DNA of 64,000 nucleotides from Microbacter sp. GSS18 (GCA_029319145.1 CP119753.1:744001-808000), one strand, 5' to 3'; shown: positions 11,194-21,013, counted from the first letter of the stretch. Numbers and translations: made by a program. Notes: generated from the letters alone by a model not told the origin.

Positions 11194-14100
11194 TCATGCA
11201 ACATCCGGACAGGTGCGCTGGTAGGGCTCACCGGAGAAGAACCGGTCCCATTCCTCCCGCGTCAACTGACGTGACGCGACGGCGCACGCGGCATCGCGCA
11301 TCTGATCGGCGTTCCGGACTGAGAACTCGCCGCTCGGCCGCCACCGCTGCAGCACGGCGGGGCTCTCGGTCGTCATCGCTGCGATCTCGGACACGCCCCT
11401 GAACCACTCCATCGTCGTGCTGTCGCTGGGCAGGGGTTCGAGGATGCGACGGAGGGCTTCGCCCGTGTCGAGACTGTGCGACCACACGCCGTCCTCGCGT
11501 GCGCAGAGGAACATCGACGGGGACACGGCCAGGGCCGATGCACAGTCCAAGTCCTTCACCTCCCAGATCACCTCACCATCGGGGAGGCCGAGGCGAACTC
11601 CCTTGACGGTCGAGATCGACAGCAGCCCGCCGTCGCCATCGGGGCCGACGTGCAGCGACGTCAACGAGACAGCCCGGCGGGTCGGCAGATCGAGCCGGTC
11701 GACGAGGGCGAGCGTCGAGGCATCGTAGACGCGAATGTGGTCGCGGGCGCCGACGTAAAGGTGGTCCTCGATGAGGGCGGACTGCTGGAGTCCGGTGTCG
11801 AGGAAAGCCAATCGCTGCGCGTCGCTGTCATCGCCCGTCGCAAGGTGGTCGGGGGAGACGACGATGCGGCCGGTGCGAAGGTCGATCATGACCGGCGAGG
11901 CAGCATATCTGTAGACCACGTACGCGGTGCTGCCGTCCGCAGAAAGCGCAGGCCGATCGGCGAGCTCCCCGTCGAGGGGGATGGTGGCGAGGGAGGCGCC
12001 GCCGGGCTGCAGCGGCACCGCCGTGAGCCGGCGCTCACAGCAGGTGCCGGGGTCCGCCGACGAGGAGACCTCGGTGAGGATGAGGGCGGTCGCCCCGTCC
12101 CCGCTGACGATCACCTCGCGATGCGGCGCCTCGGCCCGGATGTTGCGGTCGGGATCGATGATGAGCGACGGCAGATCGACGTCCAGTTCACGGACGACCT
12201 TGCCGCTGGTGAGGTCGATCATCTGAACGGCGTATCCGGATGGGCCGGCTGTCCGGGACTCGGGGGTGTCGACGACGACGAGCACACTGCGTCGTCCGGG
12301 AATCATCGCGCCCGCCACGACCGCGTCCTCGGGGAACCTCACGGTGCGCACCAAGCCCGCTGCCTGGGCGAGGGCGCCTTCCAGGGCGGTGAGGGCCCGT
12401 GGGTCCTCGGGCCAGCGGCGGTAGACCTCGGCCGCGAGCAGCGCGGCCGTCTCCCGGCCGGTCGCCGTGCTCAGAACCGCCGTCGTCAGTGCTTCGATGC
12501 GGGCATCCTCGGCAGCCGCCTGCGCGTCCGCGCTTCGCAGGATCGCCAGGCCCGAGGCGAGGATCGCGGCGACCAGCAGACTCGCAGCGGCGGTGAGCGC
12601 GACGCGCAGCCGGCGGTTGTCCGCCCGCTCATGTGCGGCGCGCGCCTCCAGTTCCCGCAACTCGTCTCGATGCGCGGCCGTCGATGCCTCGAGATAGTCG
12701 GACTCCGTGTCCGTGAGCATGGGCGCAGTCCGCTCCCGCCACTCGACGACCGTCTGGAGCCGGGCGCCGCGCATCAGATCATCGTCGGGGCGCCCGGCGG
12801 CGTCCCAGGCGGCAGCGGATGCTTCGGTCCGGTGGAGGGTCTCGGCGTCTCCCGCGTCATCGGCCAGCCATGCGTCCAGCCGCGGCCAGGTCCGGCCGAC
12901 CGCCTCGTGCGCGATCGTCGCCGAATCGCGATCGATCGTCACCAGCCGGGCGGCCACCAGCGACTCGAGGACGTCGCGGCGAGTCGCCCCGGCGATCAGC
13001 GCTTCCAGCGGGACGCGGCGGCGCACGTTCGCGCCATCAGGCGTCCGCTCGACGAGTCTCATCATCAACGCCCGGCACACCTCCTGGCCGTGCTCACTGA
13101 GCGCCTGATACACCCGTTCGGCGGACTGGGCGATCGCGCCCGCGATCCCTCCCGTGGCTTCGTATCCGGCCAGAGTCAAGGTCGCACCCTCCCGGTGCGA
13201 CCAGGTGGTCGCCAGCGCGTGGGACAGCGCCGGAAGGATCGCTGTCCGCTCGCCCGCGTCACGGAGCATGATCTCGACCAAGCCGGTCTCGAGTGCAAGG
13301 CCGGCGGTCTCCGCCGGGCCGACGATGACACGGCTGAGGCGGTCGTCGTCCATGGGGGAGAGGGCGTATACGTTCTGTCCGATCGCGGTTCCGATCGCCG
13401 GGAACGCCGTCGCCCGATCGAGGAAGTCGGAGCGAAGGGCGAGGATGAGGGTTCCGTCGCGATCCAGCCACGACCGGACGAGCTCGCCCAGCTCGCTCAG
13501 CTCATCGCCGGGCAGGGACAGGAGCTCCTCGGCCTGGTCCACCGCGATCGTCGCGGTGCCGTCGGCCAGCGCTTCCCGCAGTTCGACCACACCCTCCGCG
13601 TCCGGGGTGATCACCGCCACACGACGTCCGTGCTCGCGCAGGCGGGGAACGAGACCGGCGCGCAGCACCGATGACTTGCCCGACCCGCTCGGCCCGACGA
13701 TCGTCACGACCGATCGGGCTCCGGTACGGGGGAGGAGGGCTCGGACGTCGGCATCACGACCGAAGAACATCGCCGAGTCCTCGACGTCGTAGGCGGCGAG
13801 CCCACGGTACGGGCACTCCGAGACGCCTCCGCGCGCCTGCGCGCCGGACGGCGGCGCAGGAGGATCGAGCGCCGGGTCCTGGCGGAGGATGCCGACCTCG
13901 AGGTCGCGCAGCTCCCGCCCGAGGTCCAGCCCGAGCTCATCTGCGATCCGGCCGCGCGCGGACCTCACGACGGCGATCGCCTCCGCCTGGCGCCCGGCAC
14001 GGTAGTTCGCGAGGGCGAGGGACGCCCACCGATGCTCGCGCAGCGGGGCTTCGCGCACCATCCGCTCCGCGTCCGGAACGACCGTCGCATCCTCGCCCAG

Positions 14101-14586
14101 CCGGAGCCGCGCGTCGAGGAGCTCTTCCTCCGCGTCCGCGCGGAGCTCGCCCAGTCGCATCGCCTCGGTCTGCGCGGGCGACCAGTCGGAGACGTCCGCG
14201 TAGGGATCGCCGCGCCACAGGTCGAGTGCGTGGCGGTACGCAGCGACGGCACGGTCGTGGGAGCCTGTCAGCCCGTGGTGGCGGGCACGCGACAGCTCCC
14301 GCTCGAACTGCACCGCGTCGACAGCGTCGTCAGGGATGCCGAGGCAGTACCCCGAGCCGACGGTGCGCACGGCTTCCCTGCCGAGAGATGACCTGATCTT
14401 GGCGATCGAGTTCTGGATCTGCTGCGCCCACGTCTGCGGCCGGTTCTCTCCCCAGCATGCATCCGCCAATTCGCCCGGTGACACGGATCGCGCTCGCCGG
14501 AGGACGAGCGCGGACAGGATCGTTCGCTCCCTGGGGCTGAGTGCCGGCCCGTCATTCTGGAGCGGACCGAGGACGCGCACGGTCAT
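11194..14586 (-). CDS. SARP-STAND regulator 2
   Basis: The 1130-residue paralogue of regulator 1 has the same order: winged helix (1-95), BTAD (100-240, LDLWRGDPYADV), ECPYRGLAAY entry, Walker A GPSGSGKSS (298-306), Walker B TIAVDQAEE (about 346-354), one membrane helix (about 659-683, ALTAAASLLVAAILASGLA), and a beta-rich C-domain with GTCCERRL and the end LTREEWDRFFSGEP...TCP. STAND NTPases switch between ADP and ATP states on ligand sensing, and BTAD/winged-helix parts activate transcription, by family knowledge. It lies 17 nt from the decayed peptide gene and is preceded by the conserved leaderless promoter. The ligand is unknown. Confidence 0.85.
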   Translation of the reverse strand: MTVRVLGPLQNDGPALSPRERTILSALVLRRARSVSPGELADACWGENRPQTWAQQIQNSIAKIRSSLGREAVRTVGSGYCLGIPDDAVDAVQFERELSRARHHGLTGSHDRAVAAYRHALDLWRGDPYADVSDWSPAQTEAMRLGELRADAEEELLDARLRLGEDATVVPDAERMVREAPLREHRWASLALANYRAGRQAEAIAVVRSARGRIADELGLDLGRELRDLEVGILRQDPALDPPAPPSGAQARGGVSECPYRGLAAYDVEDSAMFFGRDADVRALLPRTGARSVVTIVGPSGSGKSSVLRAGLVPRLREHGRRVAVITPDAEGVVELREALADGTATIAVDQAEELLSLPGDELSELGELVRSWLDRDGTLILALRSDFLDRATAFPAIGTAIGQNVYALSPMDDDRLSRVIVGPAETAGLALETGLVEIMLRDAGERTAILPALSHALATTWSHREGATLTLAGYEATGGIAGAIAQSAERVYQALSEHGQEVCRALMMRLVERTPDGANVRRRVPLEALIAGATRRDVLESLVAARLVTIDRDSATIAHEAVGRTWPRLDAWLADDAGDAETLHRTEASAAAWDAAGRPDDDLMRGARLQTVVEWRERTAPMLTDTESDYLEASTAAHRDELRELEARAAHERADNRRLRVALTAAASLLVAAILASGLAILRSADAQAAAEDARIEALTTAVLSTATGRETAALLAAEVYRRWPEDPRALTALEGALAQAAGLVRTVRFPEDAVVAGAMIPGRRSVLVVVDTPESRTAGPSGYAVQMIDLTSGKVVRELDVDLPSLIIDPDRNIRAEAPHREVIVSGDGATALILTEVSSSADPGTCCERRLTAVPLQPGGASLATIPLDGELADRPALSADGSTAYVVYRYAASPVMIDLRTGRIVVSPDHLATGDDSDAQRLAFLDTGLQQSALIEDHLYVGARDHIRVYDASTLALVDRLDLPTRRAVSLTSLHVGPDGDGGLLSISTVKGVRLGLPDGEVIWEVKDLDCASALAVSPSMFLCAREDGVWSHSLDTGEALRRILEPLPSDSTTMEWFRGVSEIAAMTTESPAVLQRWRPSGEFSVRNADQMRDAACAVASRQLTREEWDRFFSGEPYQRTCPDVA

Positions 14587-14592
14587 GGTGGC

Positions 14593-14621
14593 AGTGTGGG
14601 TCGGGGGCGCAGACGCGTCAA
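14593..14621 (-). promoter_or_regulatory. Leaderless promoter of SARP-STAND regulator 2
   Basis: On the minus strand TTGACG (14616-14621), 17 nt, CACACT (14593-14598), 6 nt (gccacc), then ATG at 14586. It overlaps the approach to the 3' end of the lipoprotein gene (stop at 14629). Confidence 0.7.
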
Positions 14622-14628
14622 GGGCACG

Positions 14629-15114
14629 TCATCGCTGGACGACGCCGATGGCCACCATGGGCGGGGGCCACGGCCCGGGCTGCATCTGAACGATGATCGC
14701 GTAGCTGTCGTCGAAGAAGGTCCACAGCGACCCGCCTTGCGCCTCGGGGTCAGGGGGCTGTTCTTCAGCCGGACCCGCGATCCGTCCAAGCGCCTCGAGA
14801 AGCTGCTGCGCCTGCTCCTCGGACTGGTCGGTCTCGAAGATCATGTCCCAGACGCCGGGTCCCGCCATCGAGTGAACCAGCTCTCCCTCCGGAAGCGGGA
14901 TCTCCGCGGGGAAGTCCTCGGCGACGCCGTCGATCTCGGTGAGGTTCTCCCAGTCCTCGCCCCATGCCTCGTCGAACGCCTCCTGCCACGTCGTGATCTC
15001 CGGATCGGGGCTCGACGCCTCCGCGGTGCAGCCGGTGAGCAGGAGCAGGGTCGCGGCGAGGCTGGCGAGACGCAGACGCGCCGCGCCGCGGGGATGGACG
15101 GTGGTCGCGTACAT
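14629..15114 (-). CDS. Lipoprotein, function unknown
   Basis: The 161-residue protein has a lipoprotein signal: positive N-terminus (RGAARLRLAS), hydrophobic run LAATLLLLTG and lipobox LTGC with the modified cysteine near residue 29. The mature part is acidic (TTWQEAFDEAWGEDWENL) and may hold an alpha/beta fold; no family is recognised. ATG 15114 is supported by GAGGAAAG five bases upstream. Promoter D with SARP-type repeats lies about 60 bp before the start, linking it to the other short exported products. It is transcribed toward regulator 2, whose start is 43 nt past its stop; that regulator has its own promoter. Confidence 0.75.
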   Translation of the reverse strand: MYATTVHPRGAARLRLASLAATLLLLTGCTAEASSPDPEITTWQEAFDEAWGEDWENLTEIDGVAEDFPAEIPLPEGELVHSMAGPGVWDMIFETDQSEEQAQQLLEALGRIAGPAEEQPPDPEAQGGSLWTFFDDSYAIIVQMQPGPWPPPMVAIGVVQR

Positions 15115-15176
15115 GACATCTTTCCTCTCTGTGTCCTGGAGGAGGAGGTGTGACGTCGTCCCCCTCTGATGTCCAG

Positions 15177-15229
15177 AGGCTGACGCGGGCCGCTATCCGT
15201 CCGCTATCCGTCGCGGAGATCCGGTATCC
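15177..15229 (-). promoter_or_regulatory. SARP-type promoter D
   Basis: On the minus strand: GGATACC (15223-15229), GGATAGC (15203-15209) and GGATAGC (15192-15198); the last two are 11 bp apart. The final copy is followed 9 nt later by CAGCCT (15177-15182), matching sites A, B and C. It drives the lipoprotein gene. Confidence 0.6.
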
Positions 15230-15264
15230 GGTGCGCTGCCCGGCCCCTCTCCGGGCGGCGCGGC

Positions 15265-16647
15265 TCAGCCGAGGGACATGGCGAGTTCGCCCAGCCTCGC
15301 GCGGCCGGCCCCGATGCTGGCCTTGAGGCGGGCGACGGCGTCGTGCACGGCGGGATCGTCGGTCCGGTCCTCGGGGATGCGCGCGGGATTGAGCGTCGTC
15401 GTGTTCGCCCAAGCCCGGATGTCCGCTTGGCGTGACATCCCCTGCGACGCATCGCCGCCGACGATCTGCATCGTCACCCAATCCTCGGGCGTGTCGGAGT
15501 ACGGCGACGGGCGGCAGACGTCGTTGCGCTCCTCATCGGTCGACCGCGTGGCCTCCACGTACCCGGTCAGCGCCGCGCCGAAGCACGGGAAGCCCACACG
15601 CACGGTGCGCGGCCGGATCGCGTCGGGTTCCCAGATGGGCACGAGCGGCTGTGACGGCAGACCGGCGGCGGCGCAGTGCACGATCACCGCATCCTCCGAG
15701 ATCGCGACGTCTCCGTCGTCGAAGGTGAGTCGGCCGCGCCCCACCGACCGCACATGCCCGCGCCGCACGACGTCGTCGACGCGACGCAGCAGGTCGAGCT
15801 CCCACGTCGCGATGGTGGGTGTCTTGGCCATCCTCGGCGTCACCGAGCGATCGATGCGCAGCATGATGTCGCGATCTTCCAGCCGGGCGAAGATGTCGTC
15901 GGCCGAGTCCGCGTCGCGCACGGCCTCCATCGTGTCGGCCGCCATCCCGAGGAAGATCGCCGGGTCGGGCTGCACGACGGCGCGGTTGAGGATCCAGGGG
16001 TCGCGGGGACGCACCCAGCAGATCGCCGCGGGGTCGACTCCCTGCTGCTGGAGCCACACGCAGGCATCCATGGCGGTCTTGCCCGCTCCCACGATGACGA
16101 ACTGCTCCGGCCCCTCCACCAGGTGCACCAGGTCGTTCACCGCGATCACATCGGCGAGGTCTTCGACGACGAACGGCGGAGGAGAGGTGGCCGGGATCTC
16201 GCCCGACAGGTAGGCCGCGTCGACGATCCGCGCTCGCGGTGCCGCATAGCGCACACCGCTGATGCGCGAGTGGAACATCCCGTCGCCGTCGTATTCGCAG
16301 CCGGGGAAGAACGTCACACGGCCGGTCGCCTCGAGCTTGTCCATGATGCGTCCGTAGTACGCGCACACCTCGGGTGCGGTCGCGCGCTCCTGCAGGCCCT
16401 TCTCGGGGCCGCGGGTCTGCAGCCGGCCGCCGCCGAGCAGCGTGGACGCCACCCCGTAGAAGGCGGATGCCTGATGCAGCCGCACGAACGGGTACGCGTC
16501 GAGCCAGTGCCCGCCCGCTGCGTGCCGCCGATCGACGATCGCGACGGTCACGTCGGCGTGATCGACCAGCGCGTCGGCGAACGCCATCCCCATGGCGCCG
16601 GCACCCACGACCAGATAGTCGACGTCGACCTCTTCGGCTCTCGCCAT
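15265..16647 (-). CDS. FAD/NAD(P)-binding oxidoreductase (flavin monooxygenase-like)
   Basis: The 460-residue flavoprotein has an N-terminal dinucleotide-binding motif VVGAGAMGMAFADAL (about residues 12-26) for FAD and a second motif FVIVGAGKTAMDACVWL (about 190) for NAD(P)H, the layout of flavin-containing monooxygenases and related reductases. The substrate cannot be told. The frame is open to 16869, but ATG 16647 is the only start that places the FAD motif at the N-terminus; AGGAG lies 12 nt upstream. It follows regulator 3 by 64 nt on the same strand and may be cotranscribed with it. Confidence 0.75.
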   Translation of the reverse strand: MARAEEVDVDYLVVGAGAMGMAFADALVDHADVTVAIVDRRHAAGGHWLDAYPFVRLHQASAFYGVASTLLGGGRLQTRGPEKGLQERATAPEVCAYYGRIMDKLEATGRVTFFPGCEYDGDGMFHSRISGVRYAAPRARIVDAAYLSGEIPATSPPPFVVEDLADVIAVNDLVHLVEGPEQFVIVGAGKTAMDACVWLQQQGVDPAAICWVRPRDPWILNRAVVQPDPAIFLGMAADTMEAVRDADSADDIFARLEDRDIMLRIDRSVTPRMAKTPTIATWELDLLRRVDDVVRRGHVRSVGRGRLTFDDGDVAISEDAVIVHCAAAGLPSQPLVPIWEPDAIRPRTVRVGFPCFGAALTGYVEATRSTDEERNDVCRPSPYSDTPEDWVTMQIVGGDASQGMSRQADIRAWANTTTLNPARIPEDRTDDPAVHDAVARLKASIGAGRARLGELAMSLG

Positions 16648-16711
16648 GGGCCCATCACACTCCTGCCGCGCAGGCGCGTCAAGACACCGCACGGCGCCCC
16701 GCGCGACCGCA

Positions 16712-19700
16712 TCACCCGGCGGCGACGGACGTCGCCTGGGCGGGACACGTCTGCGCGTCGCGTTCGTCGCCGAGATAGGTGCGCCACTCGAGATCCGTGA
16801 GTTCGCGACTGACCATCGTGCACACGGCATCCCGCAGCGCATCGGGCCTGAGGTCCCACACGAGCACACCGTCGTCGGACGACGTCACCATCGCCTGCCC
16901 GTCGTCGCGCAGGAAGCCGACCGGCCAGAAGTTGTCGGGGTCGAACGCTCCGATGATCTCGTCGCCGAGCCGCCGTCCGTCGGTGAGGTCGTACAGGGCC
17001 ATGCGCTGGTCGAAGCTCGCGGTCAGCAGCAGCCTGCCGTCGCCGCTCACGGTCATGTGCATGGGTGCCGTCCCTGCTTTGGCGAGCGCCTCCAGCGGCG
17101 AGAGGTCCGCATCGCTGCGCAGCATGCGCTCGGCGTTCGCGCTCAGAATCGTGCCATCGGGCAGGGCGATGGCGATGCTGTCGTGCTCGAGTCCGCGGGC
17201 GAGCTCCTCGCCGGTCCCGATGTCGAAGACGGCCGTCCGGTCGACGCCCTCCGTCCTGCTGCGCCACGTCACCAGAACGCGTCCGGTGCCGGGGATCTCA
17301 CTGACCGCGAGATGCTCGCGCGCACCGTCGAAGGGGAGCGCGATCGGGTCGGCGGACGCCTCGCCGGTCTCGGGATCGAAGGCGATCAGGCTGTCCGACG
17401 TGATCGCCCACGCGTGACCGCCCGGTCCGCCCGGCAACAGCCACGCCTCGTCGGATTCGGCGATCGCGGTCACCGGATGGCGATCGCCCGAAGCGACGTC
17501 TTCGAGAGTCCAGGTGACACCGCGGTCGAGCCGGGCGACGACCGTGTCGCTCAGCCAGATCATCCCGAACGCCGGCTCGCCGACCGGCGCGTCCGCCTCG
17601 AGGTCCCACAGCCTCATGTACTCCAGTTCCGGATCGGTATCGAGAACGGTGCCGCTGGGCAGGAGACCCATCACGACGTCGGCGCGGGGACGGATGATGG
17701 CCATCGAACCGGACGCCCCGAAGCCATCCGTGAGGTCGAATCCCTCAGCCACCGGCCGCGTGATCGCGGGGGCGCCGTCGATCCGCCACCGCTGCAGCGA
17801 TGGAGGGTTGAAGGGGACCACCGTGACGAACTCATCGCCGCCCGGAAGGACGTCGACGGTGTAGTTGTCCTCTGACAGTGTGTCGAAGTTGCGGCCCGTC
17901 TCCTGTCCGGTCTCCAGGTCGTGCTCCTTGACGAGTCCGATGCCGGTGGCGCAGAGGAAGCTCGAGGGAGGAACGGCGACGCCGCTGACGCAGCGGAGCG
18001 CGGCCCCCTGACGCCACAGCACCTCTGACGTCGCGAGGTCCACGCGCACGGCACCCGAGTCCCCGACGGCGATGAGCCCCCCCGAAGCGTCGTCCATGAT
18101 CAGGATCTCGGTCAGCGATTCGCCCGGCAGCTCGATCGTGTCGACCGGCCGCAGCGAGTCCGGGTCGTAGACGGCGATGTGGTCGTCCATGCCGACGTAG
18201 AGCCGCCCGTCGATCAGCGCGAGTCCGTTGTAGCGGCCCGGGATGTTCTCGAACTCCTCCGGATCGTGCTCTCGCGACGCGAAGACCTCTCCGGTGGTCA
18301 GATCGATCAGAGAAGGAGCGCCCGTGATCCAGTGCGCGACGTACGCGCGCGACCCGTCCGGCGAGATCGCCGGCTTCTGTCCTGTGCGGGCGTCGACGAG
18401 GACCGTGTCGAAGTTGAGCGTGCCGGAGGCCAGGTCGATCGCCGTCATGTGGTTCGCGCAGCAGGTTCCCTCCGGCCGGAGGGCGCCCGTCTGGATGAAG
18501 GCCGTGGAGGCGTCCTCGCTGATGACGATGTCTCGCCAGATCTGGAAGTCCGCCGCGGGAAGGGGAACATCCAGCTCCTCGATCACGGCGCCGGTGTCGA
18601 GGTCGACGACCGCGGTCATTGTGTCGCCGCCGTCCCGCGATCCTGGGGGCGCGTCGGTCACCACGAGTGCCGTGTCGGTGCCCGGTATCAGACGTGCGCT
18701 CGCGAGGGATCCCGCGTCGAACCGGATCGTCCGCATCAGCCCACCGCCGCCGGTGAGGCTCCCCAGCAGCGCCGAGCGCGCGCGGGGGTCGTCGGGGTGG
18801 CGGCGATACAGCTCTGCGGCCAGGAGCGCCGCGACATCGCGGTCGCTGTCGCGGATGCTCAGGGACGTCGCCGCGAGCGCCTCGATACGCGCATCCGACG
18901 CCGAGGCCTGTGCCTCCGCGCCCCGGAGCGCAGCGATCCCGGTCGCCACGAGGGCGGCGACCAGGAGCACAGCAGCGGCCGCCAGCGACAGTCGAAGGCG
19001 CCGGTTGTTCGCGCGCTCGCGTGTCGCGCGGGCGGCGAGCTCCCGCACTTCGTTCTGCTGCCGCTCGGCGGCGGCGTCGAGGAACGCCGCCTCGACCTCG
19101 GTCAGATCGGGCGACGAGTCCTCCCGCCACTCCAGGGCGGCATGCAGGCGACCGCCTCGCAGCAGATCCTCCTCGGGTCCTCCCGCCGCGTTCCAGGCGG
19201 CCGCGGCTTGTTCGATGCCCCGCAGGATCCGCGCATTGGCGGCGTCCTCGGTGAGCCAGCCGTCCAGCCGAGGCCACGTGCGACCGACCGCCTCGTGCGC
19301 GATCATGGCCGCGTCGCCGTCGACCGTGACCAGGCGCGCCGTCACGAGGCGCTCGACCACAGACCTGCGCAGCGGATCCGCCGTCAGCGTCGACAGCGGC
19401 ACCCGCCGCCGGACCGTCACGCCCTCGGGCGTTCGCTCTATCAGGCGCATCATGAGAGAGCGGCAGACGTCGCGCCCCTGAGCGGAAAAGCTGGCGTAAA
19501 CGTGCTCAGCCGACTGGGCGATCGCGCCGGCGATGCCGCCGGCGGCCTCGTAGCCGTCCAGCGTCAGCGTGGAACCCTCGCGCCGCGCCCACGTCGCGGT
19601 GAGCGCATGCGACAGGGCGGGCAGGATCCCGGCACGCTCGCCGGCGTCGCGAAGGACGACCTCGAGCAGTCCGGGCTCCAGCCGCAGGCCGGTCGCCGCG

Positions 19701-20962
19701 GCCGGCCCGGTGACCGCTTCGTGGAGCATCGCGGTGTCGAGGGGCGAGAGGGCGTACACGCCCCGTCCCAGCTCGGCGCCGACGTCGGGGAGCGCGGTCG
19801 CTCGGTCGAGCACGTCGGACCGCAGCGTCAGGATGAGGCATCCGCCCCGCTCCACCCACGTCGCGGCGCGCGCGCTGAGCTCGCGCATGTTCTCCGGCGG
19901 GAGGGCGAGCAGCTCCTCCGCCTGGTCGATCCCGATGACCGATGCCCGATCGTCGAAGACAGCGGAGGACGCGCCGTCGGGAGCGACCATCTTCACACCG
20001 CGACCCTGCTCACGAAGCCGGGGAACCACGCCGGCGCGCATCAGTGACGACTTCCCCGAGCCGCTGGGGCCCACGATCGTGACGATCGAGCGCGGACGGC
20101 ACCGCGCGAGAACGGCCCGGACGTCCTCATCCCGCCCGAAGAACAGGGAGTCGTCCGTCTCGTCGTAGGCGGCGAGTCCGCGCCACGGACACGCTGCAGC
20201 CGCGGCATCCGTCTGCGAGGTCAGATCGTGGGCGGGGGCGTCGAGCGAGGCGTCGTGGCGCAGGATCGCGGTCTCCAGCTCGACGAGTCCGCGGCTCGGG
20301 TCGACGCCGAGGTCCTCGGCGAGACGTGTCCTCGCGGCGCGGAGGACGGCCATGGCCTCCGCCTGACGGTCGGCGCGGTAGTTCGCCAGCGCCAGCAGCC
20401 CCCACCGCCGTTCACGCAGGGGGTCCTCGCGCACGAGCCGCTCCGCGTCCGCGATGACGCTCGCCTGCTCGCCACTGCGCAGCCGCGCATCGAGCAGCTC
20501 GTCCTCGACGCTCGCGCGCACCTCGCTCAGGCGAAGGGCCTCGATCTCGCCCGGTGGCCACGATGCGACGTCGGGGAGGGGTGTGCCCCGCCACAGCGCC
20601 AGAGCCCGCCGGAATGACGCGACCGCGCGCTCGTGCGATCCCTCGAGACCGAAGCGGCGGCCCTCCGCCACCAGCCGCTCGAAGACCACCGCGTCGATCG
20701 CGTCCGCGTCGATGCCGAGCACATAGCCGTCGCCGACGGTCGTGATCGCCTCGGCACCCAAGCGCGAGCGGATGCGCGCGACGGCGTTGCGCACCTGCTG
20801 AGGCCATGTCGCGGGGAACTCGTCGTGCCACAGGGCATCGGCGAGTTCGGCGCTGGTGACCACGCTTCCGCGCCGCACGATGAGGGTCGCGAGCACGGTG
20901 CGCTCGCGAGGGCTCAGCTCGGGCCCGCCGATGTCCAGCGGCCCCAGGATCCGCACGGTCAT
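16712..20962 (-). CDS. SARP-STAND regulator 3 (long form)
   Basis: At 1416 residues this is the largest of the three paralogues. It has the same winged helix, BTAD (LALWRGTPLPDV), STAND NTPase with Walker A GPSGSGKSS (298-306) and single membrane helix (about 655-682), then a C-terminal region roughly 300 residues longer with WD40-like repeats (PMHMTVSGDGRLLLTASFDQ). The GTCCANHM pair and the end LTDLEWRTYLGDE...TCP are conserved. The open frame runs to 21124, but the true start is ATG 20962 (MTVRILGPLD), matching the other two regulators and preceded by the same leaderless promoter. The SARP-type site at 21014-21067 lies directly upstream, so autoregulation is possible. Confidence 0.85.
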   Translation of the reverse strand: MTVRILGPLDIGGPELSPRERTVLATLIVRRGSVVTSAELADALWHDEFPATWPQQVRNAVARIRSRLGAEAITTVGDGYVLGIDADAIDAVVFERLVAEGRRFGLEGSHERAVASFRRALALWRGTPLPDVASWPPGEIEALRLSEVRASVEDELLDARLRSGEQASVIADAERLVREDPLRERRWGLLALANYRADRQAEAMAVLRAARTRLAEDLGVDPSRGLVELETAILRHDASLDAPAHDLTSQTDAAAAACPWRGLAAYDETDDSLFFGRDEDVRAVLARCRPRSIVTIVGPSGSGKSSLMRAGVVPRLREQGRGVKMVAPDGASSAVFDDRASVIGIDQAEELLALPPENMRELSARAATWVERGGCLILTLRSDVLDRATALPDVGAELGRGVYALSPLDTAMLHEAVTGPAAATGLRLEPGLLEVVLRDAGERAGILPALSHALTATWARREGSTLTLDGYEAAGGIAGAIAQSAEHVYASFSAQGRDVCRSLMMRLIERTPEGVTVRRRVPLSTLTADPLRRSVVERLVTARLVTVDGDAAMIAHEAVGRTWPRLDGWLTEDAANARILRGIEQAAAAWNAAGGPEEDLLRGGRLHAALEWREDSSPDLTEVEAAFLDAAAERQQNEVRELAARATRERANNRRLRLSLAAAAVLLVAALVATGIAALRGAEAQASASDARIEALAATSLSIRDSDRDVAALLAAELYRRHPDDPRARSALLGSLTGGGGLMRTIRFDAGSLASARLIPGTDTALVVTDAPPGSRDGGDTMTAVVDLDTGAVIEELDVPLPAADFQIWRDIVISEDASTAFIQTGALRPEGTCCANHMTAIDLASGTLNFDTVLVDARTGQKPAISPDGSRAYVAHWITGAPSLIDLTTGEVFASREHDPEEFENIPGRYNGLALIDGRLYVGMDDHIAVYDPDSLRPVDTIELPGESLTEILIMDDASGGLIAVGDSGAVRVDLATSEVLWRQGAALRCVSGVAVPPSSFLCATGIGLVKEHDLETGQETGRNFDTLSEDNYTVDVLPGGDEFVTVVPFNPPSLQRWRIDGAPAITRPVAEGFDLTDGFGASGSMAIIRPRADVVMGLLPSGTVLDTDPELEYMRLWDLEADAPVGEPAFGMIWLSDTVVARLDRGVTWTLEDVASGDRHPVTAIAESDEAWLLPGGPGGHAWAITSDSLIAFDPETGEASADPIALPFDGAREHLAVSEIPGTGRVLVTWRSRTEGVDRTAVFDIGTGEELARGLEHDSIAIALPDGTILSANAERMLRSDADLSPLEALAKAGTAPMHMTVSGDGRLLLTASFDQRMALYDLTDGRRLGDEIIGAFDPDNFWPVGFLRDDGQAMVTSSDDGVLVWDLRPDALRDAVCTMVSRELTDLEWRTYLGDERDAQTCPAQATSVAAG

Positions 20963-20968
20963 GGTGGC

Positions 20969-20997
20969 AGTCTCATCGACCCCACGCGGCGGGTCAA
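20969..20997 (-). promoter_or_regulatory. Leaderless promoter of SARP-STAND regulator 3
   Basis: On the minus strand TTGACC (20992-20997), 17 nt, GAGACT (20969-20974), gccacc, ATG at 20962. The 17-nt spacer begins CGCCGCG, as in regulator 1. Confidence 0.7.
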
Positions 20998-21013
20998 CCG
21001 TGCGGGCGACGAC

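Noticed and set aside
11476..13674. 732-residue plus-strand frame inside regulator 2
   Set aside because: Antisense shadow of the conserved STAND and propeller coding region; no domain.
18179..20047. 622-residue plus-strand frame inside regulator 3
   Set aside because: Antisense shadow of regulator 3.
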